A stretch of 64,000 nt of DNA from Immersiella caudata (taxonomy: Eukaryota; Ascomycota; Sordariomycetes; Sordariales; Lasiosphaeriaceae). The notes beneath the pieces are model-generated. The model made no database searches, was not told the DNA's origin, and worked only from the letters and a program-made list of their open reading frames with translations. Position 1 is the stretch's first letter. Every line of letters starts with the position of its first letter. Positions 21,055 through 30,714 of the stretch are shown one piece after another. Location: positions 2,542,001 through 2,606,000 of the forward strand of contig JAULSU010000006.1 of the NCBI GenBank assembly GCA_030512335.1, written 5' to 3'. The position numbers were made by a program, and so were the translations under genes.

Positions 21055-21843
21055 ATGGCTGCCACCGAAGAGCAACAGTTTCCCCTCCCGAAAATCCTCA
21101 CCTACCCCGCGTCTGCCCCGCCATCACTCATCGCCCAGGGCGCCGAGGGTCGACTCTACAAGACAACCCACCTCGAATCCGGCCTACCCTGCGCTCTCAA
21201 ATACCGACCGTCAAAGCCTTACCGACACCCAATTCTCGATGCGCGGCTGACCAAAGCACGGATAGCGGCTGAGGCAAAGGTGCTGGACAGATGTTACCGT
21301 GAAGGTGTCCGTGTCCCGGCAGTCTACGCCCTGGACGCAGCAGCCGGCTGGGTGATGATCGAATGGGTTGATGGCAAACCAGTGCGGCAAGGAATCAATG
21401 ATTGGCTCGGCGAGAGGCCTGAAGATGGCACCCCCGCGGCCAGCGAAGACGAGACACCGCTTGTCGACCTGATGAAGCGAATCGGCGAAGCAGTTGGGAA
21501 TCTCCACCGAACGGGAGTGATACACGGCGACTTAACAACGAGCAATATGATGCTGAAGCCGTGGGCGTCGAGGCCGAGCAACGCTGGAGATAAGGCTAAG
21601 GCTGTAGAAGGAGATATCGTTCTGATCGACTTCGGTCTGGCGACACAGAGCTCGTCCGATGAGGACCGAGCCGTGGATCTCTACGTACTAGAACGTGCCT
21701 TTGCGAGCACACACCCCAGAGCTGAGAGACTGTTCTGCCATGTGCTCGACTCGTACAAGCCCTCATACAAGAAGGCACCCTCGGTGATAATAAAGCTGGA
21801 GGATGTCAGGATGCGTGGGCGCAAGAAGAGCATGCTCGGGTGA
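21055..21843 (+). CDS. bud32: BUD32 / PRPK-type atypical kinase of the KEOPS complex
   Basis: A 262-residue single-exon protein, the usual Bud32 size. Visible motifs: the abbreviated P-loop AQGAEGRLYKT, the lysine region ALKYRPSKPYRHPILD followed by RIAAEAKVL, catalytic loop HGDLTTSNMML (His157, Asp159), metal-binding DFG in VLIDFGLAT (Asp192), and the characteristic basic tail RMRGRKKSMLG. Bud32 with Kae1, Cgi121 and Pcc1 makes the t6A37 modification of tRNAs that read ANN codons; its ATPase activity drives Kae1. The start at 21055 is chosen because upstream in-frame residues lie outside the family's length. It converges with the next gene, with only 192 bp between the stop codons. Confidence 0.97.
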   Translation: MAATEEQQFPLPKILTYPASAPPSLIAQGAEGRLYKTTHLESGLPCALKYRPSKPYRHPILDARLTKARIAAEAKVLDRCYREGVRVPAVYALDAAAGWVMIEWVDGKPVRQGINDWLGERPEDGTPAASEDETPLVDLMKRIGEAVGNLHRTGVIHGDLTTSNMMLKPWASRPSNAGDKAKAVEGDIVLIDFGLATQSSSDEDRAVDLYVLERAFASTHPRAERLFCHVLDSYKPSYKKAPSVIIKLEDVRMRGRKKSMLG

Positions 21844-22035
21844 GCATAAGTTGGAGGAAAAATAAAATAATCGCCATGCTCCGCACTCACACCACGGAAT
21901 GCGTGACAGTGTTCCTGTGTCGACGCTGTATTGTTGCATATCAAGGGGAAACGCTGGCGTCAAAATCGGATAGCAGCACCATGGTAGTAAAAAGAACCCC
22001 AACGCCAACCCATCTCTAGCTCTGGCCGACGAGAG

Positions 22036-23081
22036 TCATTCTTCGGTCAGCTCGGCGCAGGCAAAGTAACCCTTGTTCTCAATGACACCGCGATCTCTGA
22101 CAACGGCGGTGTACTTGACCACCCATTGTGGTGCAAGGTCTCCCTTCAGACCATCGCCGCCTGTCTCTGGGTCCGCGAGCAGTCCAGCTCCCCGGATTCC
22201 TGGTCCGAGCAGCTCTCTCAGAGTGCCCCTCGAGAGTATGTCTGTGCAGTCGCTGTGAACCAGCAGCTCGATGCCCTGTTCCTTGGCCAACTTGACCAAC
22301 GGCGGCGGCACATTGCAGCAGTTCTTGATGTTAATCTGGTTGACCGTCGGGCGGACCTGCACCTTCTTGAGGAACCTCGCAAGCTTCTCACTACCGAACT
22401 CAGCGATGCCGAGATTTCTCACGAGACCTTGGCGATGCAGGTCCTCGATGGCTGGCCATGTTGCAGCCTCTTCCTCGTCGTCGCCTTGCTTCGCATTCAG
22501 CCTGTCCGCCTCCCACTCGCAGTCGCCCTCGAACGACATGCCAGGAAACGACATGACGAGGAGATTGACCTCCTTCACGCCCAGCTCCCGCAGGACAAGG
22601 CCAAGCGCTTCCTTAGCGTGCTGCGCGCGGCCTGCGACCGCCGCAGTCGGCAGGAAGAATAGCTTGACGGTGATGTCGTACTGCGCTGGCTCTTCTTGTA
22701 ACCCCGCCAAGGACCAGTCGATGCGGGGCACATAAAGCGCGCCCTCCTCTTGCGCCGTCCACACGGATGCCGGAGTGCGACCGCTATGGTGGAGTCCATT
22801 ACCGTTGGTGTTTCCGTTGCCATTCAACGCGACGGCGCTGTCGTCGTCGGCGTGCGCATCGGCGGCAAAGTCTTGTTGCGCCGCGAGAAAGTTGCTGCGC
22901 AGCGAGTTGGTGAGCTCGAGATTGGACCGATATCCGCCGGGCTTGCGAATGATGGAGGGGCCACCCGAAACGATGTTCCTAGAGAGCGCGAAATCACGCA
23001 ATCAGCGGTTGCGGTCAGGTAATCGGCATCTAAGCCCGCGGACTTGGTGACGAACCCGGTTGAGAGGATTAACTTGGTCAT
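22036..23081 (-). CDS. Glutamate-cysteine ligase regulatory (modifier) subunit
   Basis: Exon 1 is 23056-23081 (26 nt, MTKLILSTG) and exon 2 is 22036-22978; the 77-bp intron (22979-23055) has an unusual GTTCGT donor and TAG acceptor. The joined N-terminus MTKLILSTGNIVSGGPSI matches the fungal GCL-modifier start and total length is 322 residues. The protein has an aldo-keto-reductase-like barrel signature: YDITVKLFFLP, EVNLLVMSFPGMSF, GLVRNLGIAEFGSEKL, RPTVNQINIKNCCNVPPPL and GIELLVHSDCTDI. In the family this subunit binds the catalytic GCL subunit and increases its affinity for glutamate and relieves feedback by glutathione, so the gene acts in glutathione synthesis in the cytosol. A Gly/Asn-rich insertion (NGNGNTNGNG, about residues 75-85) is low complexity. 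Confidence 0.93.
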
Positions 23082-24109
23082 CGTGGGTACTTGTCCCAAT
23101 GTACACTCAAGAGGCGTTTTCATGCCCCGAGGGTTGGCCGCGGGGGATGGGGGATATGGGCCAGCAAAAGTTTCGAGTCGCAAGTGAATTGCTCGGTGGA
23201 GTCTCAATGGCCGAGGAGTATTATTAATGATTCATGGCAGAGCCCCGCTAAACTGGGCTATCGCGAGCATTACCTTTGGCGGAGAAGTCGAGGGAAGAAA
23301 GGCACGGACAAGCGTGAGACTCGTGAATCTGGGGCTTTCAGGCAGTCTAAATAGTGATCACAGCGTAGGAGATAGCCGCGACGAGTCCCTTGTGATCGGA
23401 TGGTTATGGAGACTTGGAGCGCGGGATGAAAGAGCTGAGGCAGTGTCTCCGAGGCCAACCACTATCCATCCCATCGGTGAATCCATCCAGGAGCGTGGGG
23501 AACCCAGCCGGCCGCTCCCACCTCCCCGGGACTCAAGAGATGTCGCCATCAGGGCGCCATGGGCGAAGTCATGTCGGATAGGTCACTCTCCTGCGGGTGT
23601 CTATTTGTATGTTGCGATTCGAGGCCGTATCCGATAGTCTGACCGGTTTGATGTTGCGATGTTGGGAACTCTTGCGACATGATGGGACGTCAACGCTGAA
23701 TCAACGCACTCGGATCGCATTCTGTCATGACTAAGGCCGAAATATATTCATTACACCCAGACAAATACGAAAGAGCACGCAGGCAGGCGCCTATGGCTTG
23801 CATTTGCGCGTCCCCCCGCCGCGGTAGGAGAAGTGAAGGGATGGAAGGTGGGCGAGGTGGGATGTCAAAAATGTGGGGTACTTGCCCTCGTGGGAGACCC
23901 CGCCAAATCTCCCGAGTCCCCTCACTGCAGGAGATGGGGCGCTAGGCGCCGCTGTGTCCTCAGGCTGCCATCTCGATGCGGGCAATTCTCGTGGCCAACC
24001 TTTTTGGCAAAGCAACACCTCAGCTCCGCGACAGCCAAAAACCACCTCAAGGCACTCCCAACTTCTGCCCGACAACCCGCCTTCCCTTCGCTGAAGGAAG
24101 GCCTTCATC
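23082..24109. other. Divergent promoter region, GCL modifier / AP-1 sigma
   Basis: About 1 kb between start codons on opposite strands. No gene recognised. Confidence 0.5.
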
Positions 24110-24830
24110 ATGGCCATCACGTACGGAATCCCCTCGTCTCTTGCTCGATTTTCGGCCGTCACTAATTAAGGGCTCACAGCTACCTCATCCTTCTTTCTCG
24201 CCAAGGCAAAGTGGTTCGTTGTCGCGGTGCTCGTCACTAGCTTTAGCCCAACTAACCCAGCTTGCAGCGCCTCGCAAAATGGTTTACAACACTCTCGCCC
24301 AAGGATAAGGCCAAGATTGTGAAGGATGTCTCGCAGCTCGTCCTTGCCAGGCGGACACGGATGTGCAACTTTCTCGAGTACAAGGGTAAGCGGCGCTGCG
24401 CGCATGCGCCCGTCATGGTGCTGACTTCAACACACGACAGATCAAAAAATCGTATACCGTCGATACGCCTCGCTCTTCTTCATCGCCGGGTGCTCATCGG
24501 AAGACAACGAGCTGATTACTCTCGAGATCATCCATCGATATGTGGAGCAGATGGACAAGTACTACGGCAACGTCTGCGAGCTTGACATCATCTTCTCCTT
24601 TACAAAAGCATATTATATCCTCGACGAGCTCCTTCTGGCGGGAGAGTTGCAAGAAAGCAGCAAAAAGAACGTTCTGCGCTGCATATCACAGCAAGACTCG
24701 CTAGAAGATATGGAGGTAGGTCTCCGAGCGCATCTTCTCAGTCTTCTCTCTTGCGCTGCGTGGCGCTTGGCGATTTCGCTGACACGCCTCTTTTCCTCAG
24801 GTCGAGGACGAAGTGACGAAGATCATGTAG
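24110..24830 (+). CDS. aps1: AP-1 clathrin adaptor sigma subunit
   Basis: Exons 24110-24120, 24180-24213, 24268-24385, 24441-24715 and 24801-24830 give 155 residues. Introns are 59, 54, 55 and 85 bp; the first two contain ACTAA(T/C) branch sites, and the second starts GTTCGT. The first exon carries only 11 coding bases. The protein reads MAITYLILLSRQGKV, then RLAKWFTTLSPKDKAKIVKD, CNFLEYKDQKIVYRRYASLF, the conserved EIIHRYVEQMDKYYGNVCELD, and FTKAYYILDELLLAGE. This is the small longin-fold subunit of AP-1, which sorts clathrin cargo between the trans-Golgi network and endosomes. In this model the C-terminus is DMEVEDEVTKIM. A second terminal exon in the same phase lies at 24958-25005 and would replace the last ten codons. 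Confidence 0.96.
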
Positions 24831-24957
24831 ACGGAAAGGGATTCGCATCCTGTACCTTAACCCACTTTCTTTCTCCCGCGAGACGGCCGCTCGAATCATA
24901 GAGGCGGCGCACCACTAGGTTGTGCACGAACGCTAACCGCATATCCAACCGAAACAG

Positions 24958-25005
24958 GCTGCAGAGGACATTGAGAAGGCACTGAAGAAAACAGGGCTTC
25001 TGTGA
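24958..25005 (+). CDS. aps1: Candidate alternative last exon of AP-1 sigma
   Basis: A 48-base open segment preceded by a good acceptor (CTAAC branch near 24932, then GAAACAG). Joined to the exon ending at 24715 it keeps phase 0 and gives DME-AAEDIEKALKKTGLL, 161 residues in all. This tail resembles the longer helical tail of animal AP-1 sigma (the S-x-LEEMGLA type ending). Whether it is used, alone or alongside the exon at 24801-24830, cannot be settled without transcripts. Confidence 0.5.
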   Translation, partial: AAEDIEKALKKTGLL

Positions 25006-26235
25006 ACCGACAGCCACAGCTCTGCTCACGACTTTACAAACCCAACAACCAAAACTGGACGTCGCCCGAGCAGCTGCATGGACGGGACGGACGGAGGATA
25101 GCCGCGCGAAAGGCGCGACGGCCATCGGCAGTGGAGGAGCGGCGGAGAACGCTGGGCTACACCCATCAGGAAGGAGCAAACTCCTTTCGAACATTTTAGA
25201 TATGGGCCTGTAGATTAAGACCTGCCGATGCTGAGCCAAGAGCAAGACCGCATGCCCGATCCACTCCCCAGGACGCGCTCCAAGGAAGACAGGGAAGGTG
25301 CCGGTACTTGCGGCGATGATCGACTGCTAATTGATGCGTTGCGAAGCACCTCACCGGACCACCATCTCGAACGTTGTCTCGATGGAGACATGCAAGTGTG
25401 ACGCAAGCATCTCCAGTTTTGATATGGTGGACAGTTTAGCGGCTCAAACGTCGCAAGTCTAAAGCTCGTGGGTTTTTGGCGTTGTCTTATTCGTTATGCG
25501 CCGATGCTTAGGCAATGCCAATGCTGGGGATGGGGAACCCGGTCGCCCGCCGATTGCAGCCAGGCGGGACCGGAATGACGCCGCGCCAGAGAGCCTAGGC
25601 AGGGCCATATGCCCAGACGGCCTGGGGGACGTCAGCCGGACACAACCAGGGCCCCTCTCGACTGCCAACACCGGACAACTCCTCACAACACGCTGCCTTC
25701 GCTTTACCCGCGTTCGTTCTTTCATCATCGCATTGCACGCCACGCACCACAGTCAGCCCGGAAACACTATCATGACCAACGCCGCTGGTCGCTTTGTTCA
25801 TTTTCCTTCTTTGGGTTGACGTATAGGAAGGGAAACGATATTTCCGTGAACCTGGTCAACCGATCGATCACCTGCGAAGCCACATCATCGTCGCTTCCGA
25901 TAACCTTTCAGCTCTCTTCAGCTGTGGCCAACATTCAAGCTCCAACAACCGCGATACGTCTTGCAACATCGTAATACAACCTGAACCCGAACAGCCCATC
26001 TTCCAACAACTGAACCGTCTCCTCCCTGGGGAGTACCGTACATACGACAGCCAAACATAGCCCCGCGCGATTGCGATAGTTGGTCTGTTTGCAGCATCAG
26101 AACCAATTGCAGCGAACCCGCATCAAAGCGCATCGGCGAACGACCACATCAATCAAAGTGGCCATTTTATGACCGTCTGCAGGCCCGCATCAACCATACT
26201 AGGGGTCAATTGCGCTACACGCCCACATCGCGAAG
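25006..26235. other. Intergenic, upstream of maf1
   Basis: 1.2 kb; the part from about 25600 is CA/CT-rich and probably leader of the next gene, with small upstream open frames. No gene recognised. Confidence 0.5.
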
Positions 26236-27352
26236 ATGAAGGTATGCACCGGAGCTCGGTGCGATTCTCTCGCGGTCTAATCCAGAGCTCTAGTTCCTAT
26301 CGCTCCCGTCGTTCGACACAGTCACTGGCGCGTTGAACTTTGACACGCCGGACTGCCACGTCACTGGCGGCTGCGACCTCTACACAACCAAGGCAGCTGG
26401 TTCCGACAAAAAGCTGTACAAGAACATCCAACAGTCGCTGGAATCGCAACATGCCGCGCTGGTCAAGTTCGGGGCGTCGCTGTCCCCTCCACAGCGTGAT
26501 TCCATGGCCGCGAGCCTCAACCTGAGTCGCTCGTCACCATTCGGATCTCTGGAGGAGGTCTCCAACAGACGGACGTTTGCGTATCTAATCGCTACGCTGA
26601 ACGCGTCCCACCCCGATTACGACTTTTCGCACGTCCTGCGACCTGCTGACTTCAAACGCGAGCGCATGCTCCGTCCTGTGATGACGCACATCGACAGCAC
26701 ACTCCACAGCGTACGGCCAAACCCCAACTTCCTGGATGCCAACGCGGCACGACCAGCCGATACGTCGAATCTCTCGCCTGCACCAGCGTGGGGTCCACAG
26801 ATGTGGGCCATGATCGATAAGGAGATGACGCTCAAGGATTGCACCATCTTCTCATACCAACCCAAAGACGATCCGTTTGACGAGGAGGAGGGTGCCATCT
26901 GGGCGCTGCACTACTTCTTTTTCAATAAGGCGCTCAAACGAGTATGCTACCTGTACGTGCGCGGCGTACCCGTGATGAGCCATAGTCCGCGCGTCACATC
27001 CCGCGCGCTACTGTCTCGCGGGGCGGCCCGGTCTGGTCTAAGCACATTGGACGAAGACGACGATGATGCGGGCGCCAGCAAACGGGCTCGGTACTGGCTC
27101 GGCGACCGGTTCGCAGCTAGGGTTACGAGCAGCGACGACGATATGGAGGCCGATGACGGGCTTATATGGAACAGAGGCGCCGATGGGGACATAAACTGTC
27201 AGTACGGCGATGACGACGAGAGCTTTGAAGAGGAAGATCCCTTAGAAGATTTCTCAGAGGACAGTGATTGTGACAACGGTCGGCGCCGCGGAAAGAGCCC
27301 AATACGTGGCGTTAGCGAGGATGTTGCGATGAGGATGGAGATCGACGTCTGA
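26236..27352 (+). CDS. maf1: MAF1, repressor of RNA polymerase III
   Basis: Exon 1 is only ATGAAG (26236-26241); a 52-bp intron (GTATGC..TAG) leads to exon 2, 26294-27352; total 354 residues. The start MKFLSLPSFDTVTGALNFDT is the Maf1 N-terminal signature, followed by CDLYTTKAAGSDKKLYK (A-box region) and the later WALHYFFFNKALKRVCYLYVRG (C-box region). The last 100 residues are acidic and disordered (DEDDDDAG, ESFEEEDPLEDFSEDSD) with a basic KRARYW patch. In yeast, Maf1 is dephosphorylated on stress or starvation, enters the nucleus and shuts down Pol III transcription of tRNA and 5S genes. The segment between the A- and B/C-boxes carries RRxS-like sites typical of the regulated linker. Confidence 0.95.
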
Positions 27353-28279
27353 GATCGCCAAGTTTCAATACCTTCAACTTTCAACAGCTCGATACTACCT
27401 CCTGCCTCAAAGGGCTCGAGTCGATGATACCTAGGATGCGTTGGTTTCTTTCTTCTTTCTCCTCCAACATATTCACGCCGTTTCTCATTGTTGAACTGTT
27501 TTATTGTTAGGTTTGCAACCTTCAGCTGTATGTTTTCTGTCTGAATTCCTGACCAGACTTTGCAGCAATGGGAGACATGCCGTGACATGACCAACCGTCT
27601 CTGCAAGTCAAGCGCGGTTGACAATCCCCCCTTGAGTGGGAATTTCTATTATCAACAGATTGGAAAGGGGCTATGGGGAGGTTTTGTGTTTTGGATCGGC
27701 GTACCGGAAGCAGAAGCGACATACATGGGTCTTGGAGAGGGCATATCATGTGTTCTGGATTCCCAGGGTCGGTGAGAGAGGCGCTGTGAATTTGGAATTG
27801 GCTCAGCAGATGCTGTCGCAGGACGAGAAATGAGCAACGAATAATAACACCCGATTAATGACTGAGAGATGCTACACTACCTAGGTAGAGTGACAGTAAG
27901 GTATTGGGGTGTTGTCAAAGGGGGTCTGGAGCAAGGGGCTTCTGTTTGCGTGGAGCCTCTACAGGTCCGGCCCCGCCTCCCCGCATTTTGGTGATTGGGA
28001 GATAAGCTCTCACAACCGCTATGACGACAGCCATCGACCCAATGAGCTCTAAAACCCACCTCCTTTTATCTAGAACTCTGGCTGAACCATCCAGCCTGTA
28101 GCGGCGCCGTGCGCGTGGCCTGTTGCTCAAGTTGATGTTGCACGGCGGAAAAGATCCCCTTCTGCGGCAGGAAAAGCAACCTCCGGGCCGCGCGCCAATC
28201 CCGTCGCCCCTAGCTTAGCTCCCAAGCTTCGGTCCGCACCACGGCTAGAGCTGCGGCACCTCCTCAAACATCAGACAAC
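27353..28279. other. Intergenic, maf1 / ccz1
   Basis: About 930 bp between two genes on the same strand. No gene or RNA recognised. Confidence 0.5.
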
Positions 28280-30714
28280 ATGGCTACCGCGCCGGTACCC
28301 GCGCCCACATCTGGCGTCGTGCCAGCCCAGCTCGGCTTCCTTGCCATCTACAACCCCAGCTTAGGCACAACCGACGACACCATTGACAACCAAATCGTCT
28401 ACTATGCCTCGGTCAACACCCAGACGAGTTCCAAGCGCCGACGACACCGTTCCAAGCGCGCCCGTCCTACTGATGCCTTGTCTAAGGAAGAGCGTCACGA
28501 ACGGCTGCGCCAGATCGGACTCGCCCAGGGCATGGTCGAGTTTGGGAGGAGCTTCTCCGGCGGGAAGCCAGTCGATACCATCGACACCGAGCGCAGCCGG
28601 GTAATCCTCCACGAGCTAGAACCGGGGTGGTGGATCCTCGCCGTGAGTTCTACTTCTTATTCCCTCTCGTTATATGGCCTCTAACACTATCCCAGTCCAT
28701 CGATCTCACCCGCCTGCCCATACCCCCACCCAAACCAACCACAGCGCCTGCCACGACAGATCCGGTGCAAGCCGCACCCGAGCCGACAGTCGAGTACTCC
28801 TCCCGCGAGGTTAAACCCACCGCTTTGTTACTCCAGGATATTCTCCGCGCGCACTCCATCTTTCTTCTGCACCACGCATCGTCCCTCTCGGCGCTGTTCG
28901 TTCGTTCCCAGCGTGACAAGTTCGTGAGCATTTTGGGGAGGTACTGGGACCTGTTTCTATCCACTTGGAACGTCTTGTTGCATGGAAACCCGGCGTGTAA
29001 CGTGTACGGAGGGATTAAGGTCGCGGCGTGCGGGGAGTTGGGGATTGGAGTTGGGGAGGAGGAGAGGGGGAGTGGGGAGCGGGATGTACTTGAGGGGCTG
29101 GTACACGGGGTGGAGGGGCTGGTTGATGTACTTGTTGGGAGGTACGGGGATGAGGAGGGAAAGGGAATTCACGGGATGGGGGCGGCGGAAGGGGGCTCGT
29201 GGCTCGGAACGGGGGATGAACCCGGTGCGGAGGACGGGGCGGTGTTTCTAGGGACGGGGGCGTTGTCCAGATACGCGGTGAGGGCGGTGACGTGGTGGAT
29301 GGAGGATATGTTTACTTGGGGGGAGAATGCGTATGGGGTGATGGATCGGCCGACTTCTGTTAGAGACAAGAAGAGGAGGAGACAGAAGAAGCCTGTAGCG
29401 CAGACAGGGCCTGGGGATCAGACTGGCTCAACCGGGTCGCAGTCTAAATCAACGGGCAGCGGGGCCTCTGATCAACAGGGAGATTCTTCGAAACCGACAG
29501 GCGCAGAATACGATAACGGTTCAGGGATGGACAAGGTCTTCAGCTATCTCAAACTTGGGTACGGAACTGCTTGGACTCTCGGTGGGTCCCCTGCTGAGCA
29601 GCCTAGTGCTGGGGAGGATGCTGGGAAATCAGACGGTGCGGCTGGGACTACTGAACCCTCAAAACCCCCCAAAGACCCAAATGCAGGTCGGTTCTTGATC
29701 GGCCTCACAGGCGACGTTGATGGACCTGGCAGTGACCAAGAGGATCCAGCTTCGCAAGAGCAGGGTGTTGAGGAGAACCTCAACTCCCGCACCATTGTCC
29801 GCACATTGTCAGTCGAGCTTGAAAAGGGGGATGAAGATGTCCCGGAATCTGAAATCACGAAAGATCTCGGCAGCCAGGACAACGAGCTCATCGAGCAGAA
29901 GGTGGATACAGATGGCAATGTCGCAGAAGATCCGAGTGCCAGCTTCGACAGTCAAGACCGCAACAAAACCAAGAGGTTCCGCGTTGTAGTCTACGCTGCG
30001 AAGCCCTTCATCTTTGTCTTCCTGTTCCAACCGAGAACAGTCTCGCTTGAGTTCGAGGTGCTCTATCGATCCCTCCACTCGCGGCTTACACCAATCCACA
30101 AATCGCTCCTCGTTTCCACGGCTTACAGGCCTGAACGACCGAATATGGGATCGGCCGCTTCAGCCGAGATATACGACCTTGTTTGGGACCCTCAGTTACT
30201 CACTGTCCACTCTACGATTCGCAACATCCCGGATCCGCTGATGATTGCCAATGCGAGCGGTATAACCCCAGTCTGGGGCCGTGTCGAGGCGCTCAATACT
30301 CACAACCAGATCCTCAACATGTTCATGGCAACGCGAGAGAGTCTTTCCGAGTTCGAGCGGACTTGCAAAACCAGTCGTGGTTGGTGGGTAGTGTGGAATC
30401 GGATATTAGAGCAACAAGAGACGGAGAAGACCTCAGAGGAGGGTGATGCGGACCCAGAGCAGACAGAGGTTGGCGAAGACGACGAAAGTAGCAAGGGGGT
30501 AGTCGTGAGGGACCTTGTCGTGAGCAAGGAGATTTTTCTGATTCGCCAGGCCAGTGATCACGGAGGCAGCGTGAGGAGCATCAGCTCTTCGTATGTGGGT
30601 GGTGGTGGTGGTGGTGGTGGTGGGGGTTGGGCAGATGGAGCGAGTAGGTTGGCGCAGGGGATTGGAGTTGATACAAGAAGGTATATTGAGGGACTGTTGA
30701 GTTTGAATCGGTGA
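28280..30714 (+). CDS. ccz1: CCZ1, subunit of the Mon1-Ccz1 Rab7 activator
   Basis: Exons 28280-28642 and 28696-30714, one 53-bp intron (GTGAGT..CAG), 793 residues. The N-terminus has the first longin domain of Ccz1: QLGFLAIYNPSLGTTDDTIDNQIVYY, later GLAQGMVEFGRSFSG and LEPGWWILASIDLTRLP. The middle is low complexity and acidic (about residues 330-530); the C-terminal part (KPFIFVFLFQPRT, then EVLYRSLHSRLTPIHKSLL, and the segment around ARETLSEF-like residues) fits the second longin and third domains. Near the C-terminus is a run of ten Gly from GGT/GGG codons. Mon1-Ccz1 is the exchange factor that loads GTP on Ypt7/Rab7 at late endosomes and autophagosomes for fusion with the vacuole. Identification rests on the N-terminal longin motif and overall layout. 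Confidence 0.9.

Noticed and set aside
24801..25005. Donor at 24829 (AT|GTAGAC) joining the two AP-1 sigma terminal exons in series
   Set aside because: Joining there puts the distal exon out of its AAEDIEK frame; the exons are alternatives in phase 0 from 24715, not consecutive.
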